Below, piece by piece: positions 1 through 11,074 of a DNA stretch of 64,000 nt. Source of the DNA: Dendrocalamus latiflorus. Taxonomy: Eukaryota > Streptophyta > Magnoliopsida > Poales > Poaceae. Numbering within the stretch: position 1 is the stretch's first letter; every line of letters begins with the position of its first letter. A program made the position numbers and the translations under genes. The notes under the pieces are model-generated. The model was given only the letters and a program-made list of their open reading frames with translations, was not told the DNA's origin and ran no database searches. The stretch lies in the NCBI GenBank assembly GCA_017311315.1, contig CM029664.1, positions 42,019,846 through 42,083,845 on the forward strand, read 5' to 3'.

Positions 1-235
1 ATCGCTAGCAAAAGGATTAAGCATTTCAGCAGCGTGTTAGAATCTACCCACTACAGGCACATGACTAATCAATGTGCACTTTTGGTTAAAGTACTCTACT
101 TTAGTGATGCACACAGCTTCTTCACCAGTACAGACAGTTCTAGTAACCTCCCAGGAAGTCATCTGATATCTGTCTGTCCTAGAAGGCATGCAAATCAAAA
201 CTTTGGCATTCCAATTTCCAAGTTCCCAACGCTGT

Positions 236-3200
236 TCATTGATCAGGGTTGGGCTTGCTTCCTTCGCTTGCGTGGCTTTCAGGTGATGCTGATTGTGGTT
301 GCTGCCGTTGCTGTCCTGCGACTGCACTGGTTTCAGGATGGAAATTGATGGGGAACTTGGTGACTCGGGGCTTGTCAGCCAAAATGTTTCTCTGCACTCG
401 GTCAATCAGAAGCTTTGCTGGGGGTTCTTCCCTAAGTTGCTCATCATCATAATCATTGTTCACGTAGTAACCTACTCTGATGAACTCCTGCCCCATGTAG
501 GAACAAGTCAGTAGCAGCACAGTAACACCAATTATGTCTTCCTCACGGATCTTTGAGGGATCGGGGGGGTCAGCCTGAAAACAGAAACAACCATATCTAT
601 CTCATGGTGCAGACTTACATCTGAGGTAGGAGTTGTTAGATATGTATTACATAGCTGTATATTTACCCTATTGTATGAGGGGTTTCCTTGCATATATGCC
701 ACACTTGTACATGTATGTATATTGGCCTATTAGCCTCATAATGAATAGATGCGCTATTTATAACATGGTATCAGAGCCAAACCTAGGGTTTCGTGATACC
801 TAGGGATCTGTGCTTGTCTCTCACGGATCCGACTGTCAAGCAGCCGCTGGTTCGTTTTTCCAGCCGCCGCCGGACTTTGCTGCGTCTCATCATCTTCCGT
901 CGCACGACGTTCGGGGGTGCTCGGAGATCGCTCAAGGTCGCCGCTCGCTCCAGCCGCCGTTGGGTCGCCGATGAGGTCGGCTGCTGCTGCCAGATCTGGA
1001 TCTACGCCTGAGATTTGGTCCGCCCCGGCCGATGCGCGGAAGGAGATCATCGCTGTCGCCGTTGCATCCCGAGACCGCTGTCGCCGACCGCCGTCGTCGA
1101 CCCCGCCGAGACCGCCGTCGCTGACTCCTCTTTTGCTTCGGTGAAGTGGTGACCGAGTCTCGGTCGGTTTTGTAGACTCAGTCGGTTTGTAAACCGAGTG
1201 GATTAAAAAAAGAAGAAAAAGAGAGAAAAAGCAAAAAAAGAGAGAAAAATGTCTTCTTTTGCAGGCACCGTTTCTATTCCTCGTTGCCCGATGATCTTCG
1301 ATGGTCTCAATTATCAGGACTGGTTTCAGCACATGCACCTCGACATGCGTGGTCAGCGCCTTTGGGACTTTCTTGCTGGCGAGTTGCCTTGCCCGCCTCG
1401 TCCTACTCCTGCTGAGCTTGTACGCCCGAAGGATGCTTCCGAAGACACTCGTACAAAGGCTTCTGAGGCTTTTGAGGATGCCATGGAGACTTTTCAGACT
1501 CAGTATGTTGCTTACAAGACATGGATTGATGAAGATGCTCGTGCCTCAGCCGCTACGAGCCGTCTGGTGATTCCTTATACCTTGATGTTGTGCGACAAGA
1601 GCAGTCACTGCAGCAGGGAGATGCCACTGTGGATGAGTTTTATGCTCAGTTGTCTGCGATATGGCGTCAGATCGACTCTTTGGGGCCAGATGTTTGCCGC
1701 ACCTGTCAGTGTTGTCAGCGTCAGCAATCTCACATGAAGCTTCACCGCATCTACGACTTTTTGACACGTCTCCGGTCTGAGTTTGAGCGGACTCGGGCTC
1801 ACTTGCTGGCTCGTCACCCTCGTGTGACTTTGTTGGAGGCCCTTGCAGCTGTTCGTACTGAGGAGATTCAACTTCGTGGAGCGGGTCTGCTATCATCATC
1901 ATCACTTCCTTCGGTTTTGGTGGCTTCTCCAGCTTCTACAACCGTTGTGCCTTTGGTTACTCCTTCCTCAGTTGTGCCTTCACCAATGACAGCTGCTGTT
2001 GGTAAGGGCCTTCACTGCACCTATTGCAACAAGGATGGACATGTGGAACAGTTTTGCTACAAAAAGAAGGATCTTCGTCGTGGTGCTCGTCCTCCGGGGG
2101 GCACTGGAGGTTCCTCCTCTCAGCAGAGTTTTGGTACCTCTGACACTCAGCAGCTTCTCACATTACTAGGACGTATGGTTGCTTCTGCATCGTCTGGTTC
2201 TGCTGCTCGTCTTCCGGTGAGAGACCACCTTCTACTTCTCCTTCCTCAAGTACAACACCTTGGATTCTTGATTCTGGTGCTTCTTTTCATATGACATCTG
2301 ATTTCACCTGTCTTACTTCCATTAATTCTTTAGCTGCTCTTACCACTATCCACACAACAGATGGTACCTCTCTTTCTGTCATAGGACAATGCACTCTTTC
2401 AAATTCCTCTTTTCATGTTCCTACTGTTTCTCATGTTCCAAAACTAACCATACAGTTTATATCTGCTGGCCAGCTCACTGATCATGGTTGTCGTGTTATT
2501 TTCGATTCTGATTCTTGTTGTGTTCAGGATCGTCGCACGGGGACTCTGGTTGGTACTGGCCCTCGCCGCCGTGACTCACAATGGCTCTGGGAGCTTGACT
2601 GGCTTCGCCTTCCTTCCACTGCCCCAATCAGTCTTCTTGCCTCCACCACTGCCTCTGCAGGTGTTGCAGCCTGCACCGCATCGTTTGCTCAGTGGCATCA
2701 TCGCTTAGGATATCTTTGTAGTTTCCGTATGTCTTCCTTACTTCGTCGAGGTCTTTTAGGGTCTGTGTCTGGTGATGCTTCTCTAAATTATCAGGGTTGT
2801 AGGCTTGGCAAACAGCTTCAACTCCCGTATCCTTCTAGTGAGTCAGTGTCTCAGCGTCCTTTTGATCTTGTTCATTCTGATGTATGGAGACCGGCTTCTT
2901 TTGTTTCGAAAGGAGGTCATCGATATTATATCATTTTTATTGATGATTTTTCTCGACATACATGGATATACTTTATGGCATCTCGTAGTGAGGTTTTATC
3001 TATCTACAAGACCTTTGCCACCATGATTCGCACTCAGTTTGACTCTCCTATTCGTGTTTTTCACGCTGATTCCGCTGGAGAGTACTTGTCGGGAGTCTTC
3101 CGTGGTTTTCTTGCTGAGCAGGGCACTCTCTCTCAGTTTTCTTGTCCAGGTGCTCATGCTCAGAATGGTGTGGCTGAACGCAAGCATCGTCATCTTCTTG

Positions 3201-5899
3201 AGACAGTTCGTGCTCTCATGATTACTTTTGCTATTCCACCACATTTTTGGGCTGAGTCTGTTTCTACTGCTACTTTCTTGATCAACATCCAGCCCTCCTC
3301 TGCTCTTCAGGATGGGATCCCAGTTGAGCGTCTTTGTGGCCAGACTTGCATATATGCCACACATGTACATGTATATATATTGACCTATTGGCCTCATAAT
3401 GAATAGATGCGCTATTCATAACAGGAGTAACAATACAGCTGGCCCACTGCAATATGACCACACAGGTCTCTGCATAGCTGCAAAACTGCATTGTCTTATC
3501 AGGGCCAACACTAAATTCTGAGTTCATCATGCAGATGTTGAACTCAGTTGATCGGTATAATATAACTTACTTTACCTGGAGAACGAAACGGTATGTCCCA
3601 ACATTGACAGGGCCAACAAGCACACTCTCAAGTAGCTGATCATAATTCTCGTCTTCTGCTGATCCAACATATATAAGCTTCCACTCCAGATCTGAAAGGT
3701 CAACCAACAGTGTCATCGTTAGTACTTTACTAGACTCATCCAGGAAATGGACAACAACAAACCAGCAGTTCTGTAGAATGCAAATACCTCAGTGATGTGA
3801 CAACAAACAATGAGTAAAGCAGGTCAACTAAAACTAAATGGGATGCAAAATGGCCATTTTTGAACGAAATCAAAACGATCTTTATTGATACAGGATTGTG
3901 ATCTTTATTGATACAGGATCGTGAAATTTCTGCATCATATTTGCTGAGCTGTATGCCAAAATGATCTGCTACTTTTGTTGTCAAACTATGCTTTGACACT
4001 AAGGTTTGCCATTTCATCAAACTAGAATAAACATGGTGAAGCTAAACATGTATAAGCAAGTCTATTGCAGGCTTCTTACACACGAAGCCAAACATCCTTG
4101 GATTGACCTGCCCTTTCATAGATAATGAACTACACCACATAGGTTTTCAAGATAGTAGGATCACAAACAGTTTAATTACTTCTCCCAAACTCGACTCAGC
4201 AGTCTAGCCATAAAACAATTTTGGTAAGGAGGATACAGAAAACAAAAGCATATAATAGAATGAAATCACAGTTATCAAGTATGGTGATCAGAGAAAACTA
4301 AGGCATAAGCATAAATTGCAATGGCGCCCAACCAATGCTGATTTGTAGGAAGAATTCAGAAAGGTTTTGGAAAATTGGTGACAACTATTGGTTGCCCAAG
4401 AACAGCATGGCGGCTATAAAAAAATGAATGTCATAACAATAAAGTAGCCATCATCATGAGAAACACTACCAATCATGATCCTATCACCACGAGTTGTTTT
4501 CCTATGAGCACAGCGCTAATGTATACAGAAAACAGGCATGAAGATCCTTGTAAGTATTGCATACACTACTGACTTCTTTCTGGTATAGGAAATTAATAAA
4601 TTGCAGGGATTCAAATTATCTTTGTGAGTTTATGCCACATGACAAATGTCATACATATGCCAGACCAGGAAAGAGGCAATTCACAAGTTATCTGCATTTT
4701 GTTCTGTCTGTAGTATCAATTTCATACACAGACCTGTGTGGCCCACATGTATGCAGCTATTATGTGGTTTGCCCTAGATATGCATCACTATAGGATCATC
4801 TATTATAAGCTATGAACATAAACAAACCACGATGATTATGTACAGTATGATTTTACATTCTTACAATAAGTAAAGCTCCTGAAAAGTGTACACTTGATAG
4901 CATAGGCTTGCCTTTATTTTAGAGAACTCAATACAAAGAACCTATAGTAAAATATTATGATAATAGGACCATGTTTACATGTATCCTATGCCCTAATCAT
5001 CACAAATTACCAACTTATGATTCTTAAGGATAAGGTCACACTGATGCAAAACCAGAGTCCATCGAACTTGCCGTACAATAGAATAATAATATAACACCCA
5101 AATACAATATGCACATCACATTGTGAAGAAGCACATTTACTATGTAATATAAAGTGAATGAAAAAAAACACATGCACTTAAAGCTGGCTTAAGATACAAT
5201 GCTAAGACCATTTAAGTTGTCTGCCAGTTCATTCATCATAGTGAGTTGTATCCAGGGTTTAATACACAAATTTTCTCAGACGATTACTAATTCCCAGCGG
5301 CAATTGATCCATCACCAGCTGAGAACCTAGCATAGCATTGACTAGTGTCTTATCTGACTAATCTCCGATGGTTCCTAGTTAAACTTTCTTTTTTAAGCTG
5401 GGCTATAATTTTTACAATGCTAAAGGAGACTGATCTGGTCAGTTCCGTTTTTTTAGGGAATCTGATCAATTCCTTCGTTTACCAAAATGCACCAACCACC
5501 AGTATTGGAAATCGGCCACTCAATTCACAAACTGGCGTGTTGCTATAGAGACGTAATTCCGAGCAACCTGGTTTACACTATCGAGAAATGCAAGTACCGC
5601 TGTGCCTCCTACACCACTCTAAACCCTAGAAGCCGCACTACCCCAGGCTCCCACCCCATTTCACCATCCTCACACAACAAACGAACCGGGATAAAAACCC
5701 TAGATCATCGCAGTATCGAAACAAGCTCCAAAAATCGAAAAAAAAACAGATAAGTTGGCGGAAGAAGGAGAGGAAATGACGCGAACGCACCATCCTCGAG
5801 GGGGAGGAGGCACTCGTAGGAGATCTCGAACTGGAAGGGGTTGAGGAAGGCGGTGGGGTTGTCCAGCACCGCCACGTTCGCTATGTTCACCGCGCTCAT
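236..5899 (-). CDS. ASF1: Histone chaperone ASF1, three exons
   Basis: ASF1 binds the histone H3-H4 dimer in the nucleus and passes it to CAF-1 and HIRA during nucleosome assembly (family knowledge). I place coding exons at 5899-5791, 3691-3576 and 574-236, read on the minus strand, with GT/AG at every junction and phases that close (109 + 116 + 339 nt, 187 residues plus stop). The protein opens with MSAVNIANV and continues through FQFEISYECL, LEWKLIYVGSAED and VGPVNVGTYRFVLQ into GQEFIRVGYYVNNDYDDEQL and RVTKFPINFHPE, which is the full conserved immunoglobulin-like core. A Q/S/P-rich tail of about 30 residues follows, normal for plant ASF1. The start is the first ATG of the conserved N-terminus. 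Intron 1 (3692-5790) shows no gene. Intron 2 (575-3575) is enlarged by an antisense copia element. I see no coding lesion, so the gene is probably functional. Confidence 0.95.
634..765 (+). repeat. 5' LTR of the intronic copia element
   Basis: A 132-bp LTR that starts TGTTAG and ends ATAACA, followed directly by the primer-binding site. Its last ~80 bases recur at 3345-3423. Confidence 0.9.
766..778 (+). promoter_or_regulatory. Primer-binding site (initiator Met tRNA)
   Basis: TGGTATCAGAGCC follows the LTR with no gap. This is the usual complement of the initiator-methionine tRNA 3' end in plant copia elements. Confidence 0.88.
1249..3343 (+). pseudogene. Copia gag-protease-integrase remnant
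   Basis: The reading frame opens at 1249 (MSSFAGTVSIPRC) with a UBN2-type gag. It changes frame near 1590 where residues are missing, then reads through a CCHC zinc knuckle (CTYCNKDGHVEQFC, near 2016) and changes frame again near 2225. The protease motif WILDSGASFHM is near 2262. The GAG-pre-integrase segment (WHHRLGY) and integrase core follow, with DLVHSDVW, HADSAGEY and VAERKHRH visible. The frame then runs into LTR sequence at about 3344. At least two frameshifts and the loss of reverse transcriptase and RNase H make it non-coding. All domain assignments follow Ty1/copia order. Confidence 0.88.
3345..3423 (+). repeat. Truncated 3' LTR of the intronic copia element
   Basis: It matches the last ~80 bases of the 5' LTR, from TTGCATATATGCC to ATTCATAACA, and is followed at once by the target duplication GGAGT. 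The first ~50 bases of the LTR are lost with the internal deletion. Confidence 0.88.
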
Positions 5900-6002
5900 C
5901 GCCGCCGCCGCCGATCGCCGAACCGAGCGGGCAAGGGAGAAGGGATTTGGGAGGAGGAGAAGAAGACAGAGAGAGAGAGCTCAGCGAGAGAAGGGTGCTT
6001 CA

Positions 6003-6010
6003 TTTTTATA
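6003..6010 (-). promoter_or_regulatory. Probable ASF1 TATA box
   Basis: The minus strand reads TATAAAAA about 105 bases upstream of the ASF1 ATG. A pyrimidine-rich stretch on the same strand (5958-5990) lies between it and the start codon, like a plant Y-patch. This predicts transcription starting near 5975 and a 5' UTR of about 75 nt. The spacing is the only support. Confidence 0.5.
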
Positions 6011-6400
6011 TTTTTCTGTCTTTTTTTCTTTTTTTTTTCTGGGTTTACCGGTTATTACTGTTGGTGGGGGTGGTGACCGGGGATAGGCGGGAAGTGAAGA
6101 TCGGGTTGGCGCCTTGGCGGGACCCCCGGTCGTTTTTGAAAATACGTCAAACTTTTGAGGTTTGGAGCAGAAAAAATGATGGTACGCTTGCAAAAAATTT
6201 TAAGTAAACTTCGAAACTCGTAAGAGGTGGTCAGATCAGTACATCGGAAAGCGTACTAGAGTACTGCAGTACACCAAAATATGCTCGAATAGTAGCGTTG
6301 GCTACTTTCTAGCTTTTTAATTTTACTTTTTCTAGCATTTTAGCTATTTTTAGAACTGTTTTGTTTTTTCTCCTTATCTATTTGTATTATCCGTGATAAC

Positions 6401-7307
6401 TAGGGCTATAAAAAAAGCTCGAGGCTCGCGAGCTGCTCGAGCTTGGCTCGCTCTAGACTTGATTCGAGTTTGGCTCGAGCTCCAAACGAGCCGAATTCGA
6501 GCTTCATCTTAAGCTCGCGGGCTTTAACGAGCCGAACTCGAATAGCTCGCGAGCTTAAGATTTTTTCACCTCTCTCCAATTCCCCACACCCCTCCCTCCT
6601 GGCTCCCGCCTCTCACTCTCAAAATCCCACCCCACCCCACTGCCCCACATCCCCTCCGGCCCTCCCTCCTCTCCCCGATTTCCCCACCCGCCTCGGCGCG
6701 TCCGCCTGCCCCCCGCCGCCGCCCCTCCTGGCTCCTGCCCCCGGCCCCCGCCCCTCCTCGCCGCCCCCGCCCCTCCTCGCCGCCCGTCCCTCCTCGCCAC
6801 CCCCCGCCCCTCCTCGCCGTCCCCCACCCCTCCTCGTCGCCCCCGCCACCGGCCGCCCCCCACTCCCGTCCCCCTCGTCGCCCTCCTCCTCTCCCCCGCC
6901 GCCGCCCTTCCTCGCCCCCCCCCCCCCCCCCCCCCGCCGCCGCCGACCCCTTCTCCCGCCCCCCCGTCCCCTTCCTCTCCGCCGCCCCTCCTCCCCCCAC
7001 CGGCGCCCCTCCTCGCCCCCCGCCGCCACCCCTCGTCCCCCCGGCGCCCCTCCTCTCCCCCGCCGCCGCCCCTCCTCCCCCGCCGGCACCGCCCCTCCTC
7101 GACCGGGACCCAGCCACGCAGGTACGCACCGTCGCACCGAGCCTACACCAGCCGAGCTCGAGCGAGCTCGGTATAAACTCGAGCCGAGCTCGAGCCCAGC
7201 TTAAAGTTCGATGTTGATCTTAGGCTCGCTCGAGCTCGGCTCGAGTTTCTACCGAGCTCGAGCTTGCTAGGTCAAGCTCGCTCGAGCTCGGCTCGTTTAC
7301 AGCCCTA
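6401..7307. mobile_element. Non-autonomous hAT-type DNA transposon
   Basis: The 8-bp target duplication GTGATAAC sits at 6393-6400 and 7308-7315. The ends are inverted: TAGGGCTATAAA on the left and, on the other strand from the right, TAGGGCTGTAAACG. Both subterminal regions (6415-6560 and 7150-7295) carry dense copies of GAGCTCG/CTCGAGC. The centre (6580-7110) is C-rich low-complexity sequence with a 21-C run at 6915-6935. The 8-bp duplication plus the TAGGG terminus is diagnostic of hAT elements. No transposase is encoded, so movement would need another element's enzyme. It lies about 500 bp upstream of the ASF1 start. Confidence 0.9.
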
Positions 7308-8784
7308 GTGATAACGTTAATTTTTTATTTTTAAAATTTAATTATGCTTGAAAAATTAATAGCAACTATAGTAAAAATAAAATTTAAACAGTACTAAACA
7401 GTAAAAAACCCAATAAAAAAGCTCAAATGAGTACCACCCAAACCAGCTAGACTTGCAGAATTACAATCAGATTGACAACCATAAGCTAAGTTCCCATTTC
7501 ACGATTCCTATGTTTTAGGGAGTAGGGACATATTCAATGCAAACTCTTCACTGGGCAGTGACGTATCTAGGATTTCGTCACACCCCGAGTTATAAAGGGT
7601 TAGAATCCACTATTACCTAAGTTAGAAAGAAAAAATTATACCCCTGCCTTACCTAGGCTTACTTGGGCTTTACATTGATAAATATCACACATCCTAGGCT
7701 AGAGTCTAAGCTGTCCAGAGTGTGGATCCGCCACTGCCTCACTAGGTGCAAAAGTTAGTTGTAACTTGTATGTTGGTATGAATCATGGGATACTGACTTG
7801 TTAGAAAGGCATCAGAATCTCCTATTGGCAAAGGTTTGCATAACAATGATGAGATAATGCCCTCGATATTCAGAGTCATTTCTAAAGCACAAGATAACTG
7901 AACTGTGTCTTTACTCAAAAAGTTTGAAAATGCCCATCGACTTTCAACTCAATAAGATCAAAAAATGCCCATCGAGGTAACAAAGGCCCCTTCCCAGTCC
8001 CTTAAAAAGTCCAGATCCAAAACCCCTGAATGAATCTAATTACACACAAGGCAGAAACAACAAGTACATTTCTCAATGTCTTGACGATCTGAGTCTTTGA
8101 CTTGAAAGAAAACCAAGTAAAACAAAGATGACTTCCATACAAAACCTTCAAAATTTAAACCAATTTACATGGCTTCTCAGGGACTAAATTGCTTTGACTG
8201 ACAATAACAGGCGTGGAGGATATACTTAAGCTGGCTTACACGATTCCTCATTTAAATTTCCGGAGCAAAAGCAACTCTTCATGTACACAAATAAACACAC
8301 AATGTCCACAACTTCAACACACCTAATCAAGGGACCACTTGATATCATAACACAATTGGCATTACATACATGAACAAGGCAATAGAGAGAGCCAAGGGGA
8401 TAAAGGACAAGCAGCCAAGACTTTTCACAAACCTAGAGAGAGAAATCAGCTGAATGCCTTCTCCCTCATAAGCAAACACTAGCATTCACACACACAACTC
8501 ACTTCCATTTCACTTCTCCATCGAGAGCACTTCCAAAGCCAAGCCAAGCAGAGAGCCAACCCCCATTGCATTGCTCGGCCATCCACAGAGCACGCCAAGC
8601 ACTTCACCACCCACCAAACCAGCCACCGAGAGGAAGTGAGAAAGATATAAGCGAGGAGAACAGCTAAGAAAGTAGAGGAAGATGAAGGAGATGAGTGAAG
8701 ACCATGGGCGACCATTTTGGACCGACCACAACAACAAGAGAACATCAAGACAACACTATTGGCAACAACAAAGAGGAGGCCATC
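7308..8784. other. Intergenic stretch, no gene recognised
   Basis: Apart from the hAT target duplication and the small MITE at 7553-7738, I see no coding region with recognisable domains. The open frames near 8480-8750 are composition-driven and match no family I know. The end of this stretch is the insertion site (CCATC) of the large copia element. Confidence 0.5.
7553..7738. mobile_element. Small MITE with GGCAGTG termini
   Basis: The left end reads GGGCAGTGACG and the right end, on the other strand, GGCAGTGGCGGATCC. TCACT flanks both sides (7548-7552 and 7739-7743). The 186-bp size and absence of coding sequence fit a MITE. The superfamily is not settled by a 5-bp repeat. Confidence 0.6.
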
Positions 8785-10289
8785 TGTAGAATCAAGGATA
8801 ACAGACTAGAGGGGGTGAATAGAAGGTTCTAAAAAATTTTGCATTCTAAAACTAATTACCACAATTTATAACTAGGAAAGATTTCAAAGTAATGTAAACC
8901 TACATAATTCTAGTAAATCTAAGGCACTACAAGTAAAAGTCTCTACAAGTATATCTCTAGCACAACTAAATAAGACAATCACAATGATCACAATATGCTA
9001 GAAATACAAGTGCGGAAAGTAGAGAAAAAAGTAACCAATTGATACACGATGTTTTACCGTGGTGTTCGAAAACTTGCCAATTTCCCCTAACCCACGTTAA
9101 GGAAAGCCCAAACGACTTGAACCGGCTCCACGAATTAAGCCTCAACACCTCAATCCACTAGTGGTTATCACTCATAAATCTACACCGGGCTTCTTCACAA
9201 CCTTCATGAAGAAATCACCTCGCAAGCTCCCGCTAAGCCGTCTAGGTGGCGGTAAGCACCAAGAGTAATAAACCGATACTTTGTTTGAGACAATCAAGTA
9301 CCAAAGGATAAATCTATATGAATGTACTTGATTTCGGCTCAACTACCTCAAATGCATGGATTGAAAGCAACTAAAGTATGGAGTGAATGTTCTATACTTA
9401 AGGATGTTACAATAAAATGTCTAACTATATCCTTGAGCATGTGGGGGGGTATTTATACACCTACCTACCAAAACTAGCCGTTACAAGGCAATCCCTGAAA
9501 AAATCAGGGCAAGCGGAAGTACCGCTATTCATCGGCCGATACTACCGCACCTATTCTGACACAACAGTAACAACTATTTCAGAGCTTCTGAACTAGCTAT
9601 TGAAAGTCAGCGTGGTACTACCACCATTATAATCGTGGTAGTTCCGATTTCTAGAATGGTACTTTCATTTGTCTTAGGGCCAAAACTTGGTACTCTTTGG
9701 AAAAAAATGTACCACCCAGATTTTCGGAGCTTCCGAGATCCGGTAGTACTGCTCAAGGGTTGCAGTACTACCGCCCTGCAGTAGTTCCGCTGTTGAAACT
9801 CCGGTACTTCCGTTTTCCAAAGAGACAAAGTGATTCCAAGGGTGCACTCTAGAAATAATGTACTGCTCATTTTATTGGAATTTTTGGAAAGTGGAAGTAC
9901 CGTTGTTTTCACTCTGGTATTTCCGACTTTCTTGATAGTGCACAGTTTGGCTATCAATTTTAGTTGTAAGTGCATACATGATCCTAAATTGATCCAATGG
10001 CACAAGAACATGATGTCAAGTTACTAGCTATGATCCCTCTTAATAGTACAACATTTATCCTATAATCTGATCTTCTATCCTTTCTCTTAAGATCAGTAAA
10101 ATCAGAAAGGGATCCTAGACTACTTGTACCTTTGTGTTGAGCCATATTGATCATAATGTTGACCATTAGTACGTATGTCACATTTGTCATTAGGACTAAA
10201 CCTTTCAAACACTCAATAAACATGTTAATCCCATATTCACATAATGTCATTAATTACCAAAACTATTTTTAGATGCCTAGATGATTTCA
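8785..10289 (-). repeat. 3' LTR of the large minus-strand copia
   Basis: A 1.5-kb LTR matching 17284-18835 along its length, with TG...CA ends on the minus strand. It contains many copies of a GGTAGTACCG-like motif, for example at 9610-9660 and 9740-9830. Confidence 0.9.
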
Positions 10290-10304
10290 ATCTCCCCCTT
10301 TTTG
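10290..10304 (-). promoter_or_regulatory. Polypurine tract
   Basis: AAAAAGGGGGAGATT on the minus strand abuts the TGAAATC start of the 3' LTR. This is the standard primer position for plus-strand DNA synthesis in LTR retrotransposons. Confidence 0.8.
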
Positions 10305-11074
10305 GTAATTGATGATAACACAAATATTATGTGAGAAGAATAAAGTTTTGAATATACCACTTGTTTGAAAAACGATTTATATAATCTTTTTTGACTTTGA
10401 AAAGACAATTAATTTGCAATGAGCTTAATTTAGGTTGGAGAATTAATTGCTTCTCAAGTCAATACAAGGAAAAACTCCCCCTAAACATGTGCATATAGAT
10501 GATAAGATATATTGCAAGTACATGTTAAGATTTTAAGAAAATTAGCGGAGTTTCCTTTGTTTGTTGATCTTAAGAGAATAGATAATTACAATGATACAAT
10601 TTATACAACAAATGCACAAGATGCAATTATATAAAATGATCACAACTTCAAGATCAATATATCATAGACATAACATGAAATATGTCCACAATACATTAAG
10701 CATAACTGCATAAACATTCCAAAGCATGACCATAATACATATATCTCATAATGACAAAGTGCACAAGTTCATTACATCACAAATTCAAATAAAGATATAT
10801 AGTAGCTAAGGTAGACAGTAAAAGGCTTCTTCTTCTTTTCCCCTTTCATGAATCTTCTTCTCCATATCTTGTCTTTCTTCTCCATATCTTTCTCTCCCGT
10901 TGGCAGCAAATACCCAAAAGGGCTATTTCTGAGGTGCTTGAGGAGAGAGGCCACGATGGTGACGACGATCATAACAAACTGCAGAAGGAGAACGAGTCAA
11001 GGCATGCTCAATAAAAGTGACTCTCATCAATAAAGTCCATTCTAGAGGAAAGAGAAGCAAACGCCTCGGCCTAA

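Larger units (their letters stand above)
634..3423 (+). mobile_element. Internally deleted Ty1/copia element in ASF1 intron 2
   Basis: The element starts with an LTR (TGTTAGATATG..., 132 bp) and a PBS (TGGTATCAGAGCC), and ends with an LTR remnant matching the 3' part of the first. It is flanked by the 5-bp target duplication GGAGT (629-633 and 3424-3428). The inside codes for gag, protease and most of integrase, then jumps directly into the middle of the 3' LTR. Reverse transcriptase, RNase H and the first part of the 3' LTR are therefore missing. It lies antisense to ASF1. A second LTR of the same family is at 58987, and the complete element at 45482 has a similar short LTR. Confidence 0.93.

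Noticed and set aside
6443..7204. Long overlapping open frames on both strands with Pro/Arg/Gly-rich products
   Set aside because: They arise from the C-rich interior of the hAT element; all frames are open because stop codons are rare in such composition, and no domain is visible.
8479..8748. Cys/Trp-rich 89-codon frame with a possible membrane segment
   Set aside because: No homologue recognised, no splice or promoter context, and a second frame is open at the same place; too weak to call a gene.
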